NCBI GenBank assembly: GCA_003602605.1
Contig: QQRW01000028.1
Span: forward strand, 62,111-111,639
DNA length: 49,529 bases
Origin: Candidatus Poseidoniales archaeon
GTDB taxonomy: Archaea > Thermoplasmatota > Poseidoniia > Poseidoniales > Poseidoniaceae
Direction of reading: 5' to 3'
This document shows positions 43,836 to 49,529 of the stretch, piece after piece. Below the pieces are notes generated by a model. The model was not told where the DNA came from and made no database searches. It saw only the letters and a list, made by a program, of their open reading frames with translations. Numbering within the stretch: the stretch's first letter is position 1; every line of letters starts with the position of its first letter. The position numbers were made by a program, and so were the translations under genes.

Positions 43836-45446
43836 ATGAGCCATCTGTCGGTGTTTGCGAACACCATACATCTCCATGGGCATAGCCCCGCTACCTTGAA
43901 TAAGCAATTTGGCACCACTCCATACATGGGCGCTCTCTCCGCAGTGAAAGAGTATACTTTCGGCATTCCCGGTGCCGTACTGACAACACTCAAGCAAGCC
44001 GATGTCGGGGTTTTCAAGCAGGCAGAAACCTGGAAAGCATTTGTTATTGCAGCTCTTATGTTTGTTACCATTTCATTCGCAGCATTATCGATGTTTGACA
44101 GTATGGATGAGATTTTTGAATCGGATGCTGAACCTATTCCAATCCCCAATCTCGTTTTTGAATCACTGAACCGGACCGGTATTGAATCGTCAGTAGCCAA
44201 CGAGACCGGATGGATAAATCTGAGCGATCACCGAGGAGACATCATTATCCTTGACTTCATGGCTCACGATTGCAGCAACTGTCACAAGGTACAAGAGCAC
44301 ATTGAAGAGAACATGGCTGATTGGATGGAAAAGGCTAATGCCTCAGGAAAAAACCTCTCAATCTTTGGCTATGGTGCTTGGTACGATGAATCCCTTGAGT
44401 ACCTCAATGAAACCTCTGGAGGGTATCACGTTCCAGCCTACCCCACAGGTTTGGGAAGCACGAATGCCGCACAAATTGCAAACAATTCAACAGCTGACCC
44501 TGTCCGCCTTTTCACCACGGGTGGAACCGGTCAAATTCCAATCGTAATGGTACTTGATTCAGAGGGCTATATCATCGCAAAAGAAGCAACAGGGACTCCC
44601 AAAGACAAATGGTCGAAATTTGACGGAATCCTCGATAAGGCGCTCACCGGCACAGTTGAAGATACCATGGATTCGCGCATTGCGTGGGAAGAACCAGGTA
44701 CATCCTATGTTGCTGTTTTCGTTCTCGGTATGGTGCTCTCGATTCTCGTGTACTTCTCTCCATGTGCTTTCCCAGTTTTACCTGGTTTCATATCCTATTA
44801 TCTTTCATTGGGGGCGCGAGAGGATGAACTGATTGCCGAGGGGAAGTTGAAAACCAAAATGCCGTCTTCATGGGTCATCGGTTTGCTGTCTGGAGTTGGT
44901 ATGTGGACTTTCTTTGCCATCATTGGAATTCTTGCCATTGTGATGGGTGAAGCCTTTGCCGCCTCAGGTTTGATTCATTGGATTGCGATTTTCATTGCTG
45001 TACTTTTGGTCGTATTGGGCTGCATGATGTTGATTGGAATCACATCCAAGTTGATGGGCTTTGTTGATAATTTCGTGCGCAAATACAGTACCACTGAAGC
45101 TGACGAAACATTCACTCCTCGCAGAAATATGTATCTCTATGGGTTTGGATATGCTGCGGCATCCATCGATTGTACCGCCGCAGCAGTTCTGCCTTTCGTC
45201 CTCTACTTGAGCACGCTTGGTCGCTCGGCGATTGGTGTTGGAATTGGCGGCTTGATGCTTGGCTTGTTGGTGCTCATGATTTTCGTCACCGTTACAGTCG
45301 GTATGGGGCGCCAAGTAATGATTAATTTCCTACGTCGCTCAACGGGTATGATCAAAATGGTCGGCTCGTGGATGATGATTATGGCAGGAATCAGCCTTAC
45401 CTTGTATCTCACAAATTCCCCTTTGATTAGTCTTGTATTCGGTTAA
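43836..45446 (+). CDS. Thioredoxin-like domain fused to a DsbD/CcdA membrane electron carrier
   Basis: A 536-residue protein (an ATG at 43926 would drop 30 residues). A membrane anchor (about 66-84) leads to an extracytoplasmic thioredoxin fold with CSNC at 146-149 (FMAHDCSNCHKVQ) and the cis-Pro in TGQIPIVM. Then come six or more helices of the DsbD/CcdA type, with the two redox Cys in YFSPCAFPVLPGF (C310) and SIDCTAAAVLPF (C446). DsbD-type proteins carry electrons from cytoplasmic thioredoxin to extracytoplasmic substrates. Here the thioredoxin domain is N-terminal, unlike E. coli DsbD, which has it C-terminal. It is 45 bp after the tRNA-Val. Confidence 0.9.
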   Translation: MSHLSVFANTIHLHGHSPATLNKQFGTTPYMGALSAVKEYTFGIPGAVLTTLKQADVGVFKQAETWKAFVIAALMFVTISFAALSMFDSMDEIFESDAEPIPIPNLVFESLNRTGIESSVANETGWINLSDHRGDIIILDFMAHDCSNCHKVQEHIEENMADWMEKANASGKNLSIFGYGAWYDESLEYLNETSGGYHVPAYPTGLGSTNAAQIANNSTADPVRLFTTGGTGQIPIVMVLDSEGYIIAKEATGTPKDKWSKFDGILDKALTGTVEDTMDSRIAWEEPGTSYVAVFVLGMVLSILVYFSPCAFPVLPGFISYYLSLGAREDELIAEGKLKTKMPSSWVIGLLSGVGMWTFFAIIGILAIVMGEAFAASGLIHWIAIFIAVLLVVLGCMMLIGITSKLMGFVDNFVRKYSTTEADETFTPRRNMYLYGFGYAAASIDCTAAAVLPFVLYLSTLGRSAIGVGIGGLMLGLLVLMIFVTVTVGMGRQVMINFLRRSTGMIKMVGSWMMIMAGISLTLYLTNSPLISLVFG

Positions 45447-46201
45447 TCCGAAAGCATGAGTTCATCGAACTGTTTGTCGCCATCCTCAGTTTTTAGCCAC
45501 TCGAGGTTTGGTTTCATCCAATAGACCCAGCCAAGTGCTGTGAGCACTAATGCTGTTGCCACATCCCAAATATAATGCTGCTTTATGACCATTGTAGATA
45601 CGATCAAAAGAGACCACATGATGAGCAAAAAGGCATGAAGTACCCGACGTTTAGTCGTCGTAGATGGATACCAGTAACGAAGGATGAGTACGACTTGTGT
45701 GCTTTGAACAATATGCAAGGACGGCCAAGAGTTCCAAGGTTCATCAGCTCCGTGCAAAAACTCGTACCAAGGCTCCCAATGTGTGCCTTCAATACCCACA
45801 ATAAGGTGTCTGAGGTCAATCTCTACGGGTAGAAGAATGAAAACCAGATTAACCCACCAGCATGTGATGAGCATCATTTGATGGTAAATGAGGTTCTGTT
45901 TCCACATGGTTTCGTTAGCGCTACCAAGCCAAGCCGCTGCTGGGTAGTAAAGATATAGCGTAAGGTAAGGTAAAATCATCCATGCAATGAAGGGCATGTC
46001 GATATCAAGTTGAATGGTAGGGTCAAAAGCCACCAAGTCACGATAATTTGCAAGCCGATTAACGGCGGTGTAAGGGAGTGCTGCAAAAAATGTCAAACCA
46101 ATGAGTATGGCGTAAGTTATTCTCCTTCCACCAAATGTGTGGCGATTCTGCCAGTGCGGTCTCCATACCTTCCACGGTAGAGATCCCCACGTAAGTCGCA
46201 T
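45443..46201 (-). CDS. PAP2-superfamily membrane protein
   Basis: A 252-residue protein with about six helices. The motif WNSWPSLHIVQSTQ (about 154-167) and IKQHYIWDVATALVL (about 209-223) carry the conserved PSLH and H-(x)3-D residues of the PAP2 family. As with its larger relative at 8657, it may be an Aur1-like lipid phosphotransferase or phosphatase; the substrate is unknown. It overlaps the end of the DsbD-like gene by 4 bp, tail to tail. Confidence 0.85.
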   Translation of the reverse strand: MRLTWGSLPWKVWRPHWQNRHTFGGRRITYAILIGLTFFAALPYTAVNRLANYRDLVAFDPTIQLDIDMPFIAWMILPYLTLYLYYPAAAWLGSANETMWKQNLIYHQMMLITCWWVNLVFILLPVEIDLRHLIVGIEGTHWEPWYEFLHGADEPWNSWPSLHIVQSTQVVLILRYWYPSTTTKRRVLHAFLLIMWSLLIVSTMVIKQHYIWDVATALVLTALGWVYWMKPNLEWLKTEDGDKQFDELMLSD

Positions 46202-46260
46202 GATACCTGGTGCATGAAGCCGAAAATAAATCTATTTCCAACTTAAGCGGCGATGAGCGA

Positions 46261-47469
46261 TTATTGTGCAGCGCCACAATGCGGGCATGCTTTCCAATCC
46301 GGCATCAATGCAGCATTGCATTGATTGCATGATGTCGACATCGGGGCTGTGGGTTCGGTACTGGATTCGCTACCATCGATTGCTTTCTGAGCGGTTTGCT
46401 GTCGAAGGAATTCTTGCATCACTTCAGGCGTGAGTGCGCCTTGGGCTGCAGCCATCTCCATCATTTTCATCTGAATTTCATTCTGCTTTTCCATTCGTTG
46501 GTCTTGATGTTCTTGATTTTGCTGGACACGGTCTCGCTTTCGGGCCTGTACTTGTTCAAACAATTCCATTGCTTGTGCGGTCTTGTGGGATGATTCTTTC
46601 ATACGCAAGTCTGCTCTGCCTTGATCTCGGGCGAGTTCTGCCTCCCAAACCGCTTCTTGCTTTCGTAATTCAAGCAATTCTGATTCAGCTTGGATGGTGA
46701 CTTCGCCGTGTTTCTTCGCACGCTCAACGTTTACTTCACATTCAATTCTTCGAAGAGTTGCTGCTTCTCGTATCGCAATTCGCTCCATCAAAGCATCTGC
46801 ATTGGCGCCCTCAGTTTGAGTTGCCATGTCGAGGTCGGCCCGAAGTTTCAGTAATTTTTCTTGATCGGTCTTGTCAGTCGAGATATATGCACGGAGGAAT
46901 GTGAATCCGAGGTTGGAGAAAGTTTGTCGCATTTCAACCTCAGTGTGCATTTCAAGATGTTCTTGGAACTCTGGACTTCGGAGTTCTTCCGCGTTGGAGC
47001 AATTGGCCATTGCTGGCGCAATGCATCGTGTTGCAATTTCGTTAGCGATGAGCCCAACCAATACGTTTCGGTCAAGAAGTGGAGCACTGTTGGCAAAGAC
47101 ATTCAACAGTTTAGGGATGTCTTCTTTTCGAAGTTGTACCTTCAAATGCATAAGTCCAGTTGCAGTCGAACCGTTCTTCATGGCCGCATTGAAAGGTATA
47201 CCAAGGTCAACTGGACCAGTTATCGCAAATAACATTCGTCGGTCAGTTGCGGTACCACCCATTAAGTCAGCAATGTGTCGTCCAAGGCCTCCTCCGATGT
47301 TTCGAACAATTTTTTCGGAAACGATGTCTCCAATACGCCCATCGATGATGAAAGCACAAGCTTCGTTTGGCTTCAACACCACTTGTCTTGCTTTCCACGT
47401 CTTAATGTCGTTGCCATCGACGAGCCTTGCTATCACATTCGGATTACTTCGCCACTTAAAATTCGCCAT
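46261..47469 (-). CDS. SPFH-domain (YdjI-like) protein with C-terminal zinc ribbon
   Basis: About 402 residues from the ATG at 47469, with AGGTGTGA upstream (longer readings to 47559 would overlap the previous gene). The N-terminal part (NPNVIARLVDG ... LKPNEACAFIIDGRIGDIVS) is an SPFH/virion-core-like domain. Residues about 200-330 are a long charged coiled coil. The end is a zinc ribbon, CNQC and CPHCG. Proteins of this architecture assemble on membranes in stress responses; the zinc ribbon is a common tail in this group. It follows the helical partner gene by 2 bp. Confidence 0.78.
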   Translation of the reverse strand: MANFKWRSNPNVIARLVDGNDIKTWKARQVVLKPNEACAFIIDGRIGDIVSEKIVRNIGGGLGRHIADLMGGTATDRRMLFAITGPVDLGIPFNAAMKNGSTATGLMHLKVQLRKEDIPKLLNVFANSAPLLDRNVLVGLIANEIATRCIAPAMANCSNAEELRSPEFQEHLEMHTEVEMRQTFSNLGFTFLRAYISTDKTDQEKLLKLRADLDMATQTEGANADALMERIAIREAATLRRIECEVNVERAKKHGEVTIQAESELLELRKQEAVWEAELARDQGRADLRMKESSHKTAQAMELFEQVQARKRDRVQQNQEHQDQRMEKQNEIQMKMMEMAAAQGALTPEVMQEFLRQQTAQKAIDGSESSTEPTAPMSTSCNQCNAALMPDWKACPHCGAAQ

Positions 47470-47471
47470 AT

Positions 47472-48011
47472 TCACACCTTCTTCTTTTGTCGTAGTCCAT
47501 CTAGGACAGTTGCTCGAGCGCTGAAATAGCCTCTCGAACTTGTCATCATTTGCTCGCACTGGCGAATGAGGGATTTGATTTCATCATCTGTTTTACCTGC
47601 AGAATAGGCATGCTCCACACTGTTGGAGATGTTGACTCCTTTTGTCATCATCTCAATGACGTCGTGATCATGTTTGATGAGTTTCTTAAGAACAGATATG
47701 GAGGCAGAATTCTGCCCGGAAAAGAAAGCATGGGACATTCCGGTGGGAGATTTGTCAACATCTTCAATGAGTTGGTCAATCGTATTGCAACACGCTTTAG
47801 CAGCCTTAGCAATGGCAATTTTCTTCTCACGGAACGCATTATCATGTACATTAAGCAAATGGTTTCGAGCACGAGTGCCACACCGTTGAATCTCTTCCCG
47901 AATTGCAAGGTCAGCAGCACGACGCTTTCCTTTCGTATAACCTTCGTATCCAGAAAGTACCATTTGAATTCCCCTCACATACGGGAGCACATCGAGCGGG
48001 GTTCCTACCAT
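47472..48011 (-). CDS. Unknown helical partner of the SPFH protein
   Basis: A 179-residue, basic, all-helical soluble protein; I recognise no family. Features are repeated charged helices (KGKRRAADLAIREEIQRC, AIAKAAKACCNTIDQL) and three Cys. There is no signal peptide or membrane segment. It precedes the SPFH gene by 2 bp, so they should be made together and may form a complex; this is inferred from gene order only. It starts at an ATG (48011), 72 bp downstream of the ABC ATPase gene on the same strand. Confidence 0.7.
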   Translation of the reverse strand: MVGTPLDVLPYVRGIQMVLSGYEGYTKGKRRAADLAIREEIQRCGTRARNHLLNVHDNAFREKKIAIAKAAKACCNTIDQLIEDVDKSPTGMSHAFFSGQNSASISVLKKLIKHDHDVIEMMTKGVNISNSVEHAYSAGKTDDEIKSLIRQCEQMMTSSRGYFSARATVLDGLRQKKKV

Positions 48012-48082
48012 GTTGACCAGTTGTTAATGGCACTGGCCCACTTATTATGCTATCCATGGGGGTTATGGGGTCCCAACCACTT

Positions 48083-48715
48083 TCAATCGCTTGACTGTGT
48101 AATCTCGCTCCAGAGCAGAACTCTGTCTGCAATTGTTTCTGCTTCTTCAGGATCGTGTGTTACATGAATTGCAGCGATGTTTTTTGAGCGCAGTATCTCT
48201 CTTGTGTCTTGGGCTATTTTTCTGCGGCTTCCTAAGTCAAGTGCTGAAAAGGGTTCATCGAGAAGGAGGAGGTTTGGTTGATTCAAAAGTGACCGTACTA
48301 CTGCGACTCTTTGTGCTTCACCGCCAGACAGATTATGTGTTTTCCGAGACGCAAAACCTTCCAGTCCAACCAGCTTGAGTTCATCTTCAATGATTCTTTT
48401 ACGCTCTTTCCGAGACATTTTGCCTTCTAAGCCCAACGCCACATTTCCTTCAACATCAAGATGGGGATAAAGAATCGGTTTTTGAAACACATAGCCGATG
48501 GATTGCCGGCCTTCCATGGGATGTGCTATTTCTCCATCCTCGATTGATTCAAGTCCTGCAATCATTCGCAACAGTGTAGATTTCCCACATCCACTCGGGC
48601 CGAGAAGAGCAACGATTTCACCGTCTTGGACTTCCAAAGTAAGGCGTTCGAATACCTGCACATCGCCAAATCTTTTTCCGAGTTCTTTGATGTTCAAAAT
48701 ACATTTCTTTTTCAT
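48083..48715 (-). CDS. ABC transporter ATPase (thiamine/iron-type, ThiQ-like)
   Basis: A 210-residue importer ATPase. Walker A is GPSGCGKST (about 38-46), signature LSGGEAQRVAVVRSL, Walker B LLLLDEPFSALDLG, and switch His in IHVTHD(P)EEA. It lacks the long C-terminal regulatory domain of maltose-type ATPases, like ThiQ or FbpC short forms. Its ATG overlaps the stop of the permease gene (TAATG). The substrate (thiamine, Fe3+ or polyamine) cannot be fixed without the solute-binding protein, which would lie to the right of the window. Confidence 0.92.
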   Translation of the reverse strand: MKKKCILNIKELGKRFGDVQVFERLTLEVQDGEIVALLGPSGCGKSTLLRMIAGLESIEDGEIAHPMEGRQSIGYVFQKPILYPHLDVEGNVALGLEGKMSRKERKRIIEDELKLVGLEGFASRKTHNLSGGEAQRVAVVRSLLNQPNLLLLDEPFSALDLGSRRKIAQDTREILRSKNIAAIHVTHDPEEAETIADRVLLWSEITQSSD

Positions 48716-49529
48716 TAGAATCCACTCCTATCACTTGATTCTCGAAACCGTTCGGCGAGCGAAAACAATCCGAAGGTAAGGAGCATCAGCATGGTCGATG
48801 CTGCCATTGCGGTTGGGTATATGCTGGGATCAAACATTGGCCGACCCATCAGTTGGTCAATGACGATGGAAAGAGTGTCCCATGAACCAGATCGCACCAG
48901 AAGCCATGAAGCACCAAACTCACCAAGTGAGAAGGCAAGCGTTAGTGAACCCGCAACAACCGCAGGGCCACGAAGAAACATCAGCGTTCCATGATACCAT
49001 GTTCGGACTGGACTCATGTTCAGAAGTAAGCATTGTTCGGTATATTTTGGATCAAGAGAAGCGTATGCAGGCAGCATGACTCGGACCACGAACGGGACGG
49101 TGAGAAGAACGTGGGGGTATACTGGGAGGAAGAACCAATTGAACATTTGTGGATACCATCGTAAGCCGCCAAGAAGAACGCCTAACCCGACCATCAATGC
49201 GGATATTGCAAGCGGTAGCATACAGAAAAGGTCGAGACAGCGTGCAGTTCGCATCCAACCAGATGTGTCAAGTTTGTGTATTGTCGATGCCAATATCCAA
49301 CCGAGTGGGAGCGCAATCAGCAGTGTAGCAAAGGCGTAAATCACTGAATTGAGCATTGCCTCGTCTACCCCCATCGTTGAAAGGTCCCCAACCCATGCAT
49401 TCCTCCAGCCTTGCAGCGTCCATTCCGTTTGAACTGAACCTTCAGTGATTGTTCGGATTTGAAGGGAAGATGTGAGCGTCGATAAAAATGGCAAAGCGGT
49501 AAACAAGAGGGCAAATCCAAGGACAATCC
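48715..49529 (-). CDS. ABC transporter permease, ThiP/FbpB-like (5' end beyond window)
   Basis: The frame is open to the right edge, so the true start lies outside; a TTG at 49506 is only a mid-helix codon. About 270 residues are visible, with six hydrophobic helices. The coupling (EAA-type) segment reads LLNMSPVRTWYHGTLMFLRGPAVVAGSLTLAFSLGEFGASWLL, recognisable as FSLGEFGASWLL, followed by a TLSIVIDQLMGRP stretch resembling ThiP. ThiP- or FbpB-type permeases are double modules of about 520 residues; the missing part would be the first half. It is coupled to the ATPase by a TAATG overlap. Confidence 0.86.
   Translation of the reverse strand, partial: IVLGFALLFTALPFLSTLTSSLQIRTITEGSVQTEWTLQGWRNAWVGDLSTMGVDEAMLNSVIYAFATLLIALPLGWILASTIHKLDTSGWMRTARCLDLFCMLPLAISALMVGLGVLLGGLRWYPQMFNWFFLPVYPHVLLTVPFVVRVMLPAYASLDPKYTEQCLLLNMSPVRTWYHGTLMFLRGPAVVAGSLTLAFSLGEFGASWLLVRSGSWDTLSIVIDQLMGRPMFDPSIYPTAMAASTMLMLLTFGLFSLAERFRESSDRSGF

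Noticed and set aside
43736-44200. 154-residue minus-strand open frame
   Set aside because: It runs through the tRNA-Val and antisense to the DsbD-like gene, a typical false call next to a tRNA.
46871-47524. 217-residue plus-strand open frame
   Set aside because: Antisense shadow of the SPFH gene, which has clear domain structure.
47550-48167. 205-residue plus-strand open frame
   Set aside because: Antisense to the helical gene and to the end of the ABC ATPase; no supported motif.

Overview
The window is about 49.5 kb of gene-dense chromosomal DNA that looks archaeal, most probably from a planktonic Marine Group II lineage (Poseidoniales, Thermoplasmatota). The archaeal markers are an archaeosine tRNA-guanine transglycosylase with a PUA tail, a CTP-dependent riboflavin kinase (RibK), an archaeal-type NMN adenylyltransferase, a long archaeal/eukaryotic-type PheS, a DRG-family TGS GTPase, a COG2108-like radical SAM protein, a DUF835 domain and GGTGA/GAGG-type ribosome binding sites. 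Bacterial-looking genes (FolD, GrpE, TatC, SufSE, a DnaA-like ATPase) sit among them, which fits this lineage. The lineage is an inference from gene content, not from a marker-gene tree. I see no CRISPR array, insertion sequence, rRNA or phage module, and no gene-free stretch longer than 300 bases.

Layout. Positions 1-4427 are read on the minus strand: a DEAD-box helicase cut by the left edge, pheS, a small zinc-ribbon membrane protein and a class I aminotransferase. A tRNA-Thr(TGT) at 4509 is followed by a plus-strand run: a VOC protein, folD, a membrane protein with a repeated C-terminal NLDDLF motif, and a PHP phosphoesterase. Then come tatC and a PAP2-family membrane enzyme (minus), and a glycerophosphodiesterase-like gene (plus) whose catalytic N-terminus appears to be shifted out of frame. 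Citrate synthase (minus) comes next.

The most unusual block is 12633-17106 (minus). It is three genes chained by ATGA overlaps: a DUF835 protein with a long basic disordered tail, a DnaA-like AAA+ protein with Arg in place of the Walker A Lys, and a YkgJ-type cysteine-cluster protein. Their ribosome binding site lies inside a perfect hairpin. I regard this as the best candidate for an undescribed system.

Positions 17278-22253 hold two unknown membrane proteins (plus), a PaaI-type thioesterase and a KBL-type PLP enzyme (minus), ribK (plus), truA and a small helical repeat-like protein (minus). Positions 22320-29039 (minus) hold a bacterial-PH-like membrane protein and a five-gene export cassette: ATPase, permease, ATPase, permease and an AttH/CrtC-like protein. 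The cassette genes overlap by 4 bp at every junction. Then comes tgtA, whose zinc ligands are mostly missing.

Positions 31435-37147 form an iron-sulfur cluster assembly locus: a NifU-like protein on the minus strand, diverging from sufC-sufB-sufD-sufS-sufE and a SufT/MIP18-like gene on the plus strand. Next are a DRG GTPase (minus), an unknown gene, grpE and a Lys/Ala-rich small protein (plus), nadM and a class V aminotransferase (minus), pdxT and a COG2108-like radical SAM gene (plus), a tRNA-Val(CAC), and a thioredoxin-DsbD fusion. The last part (minus) has a second PAP2 protein, an SPFH protein with its helical partner, and a thiamine/iron-type ABC transporter whose permease is cut by the right edge.
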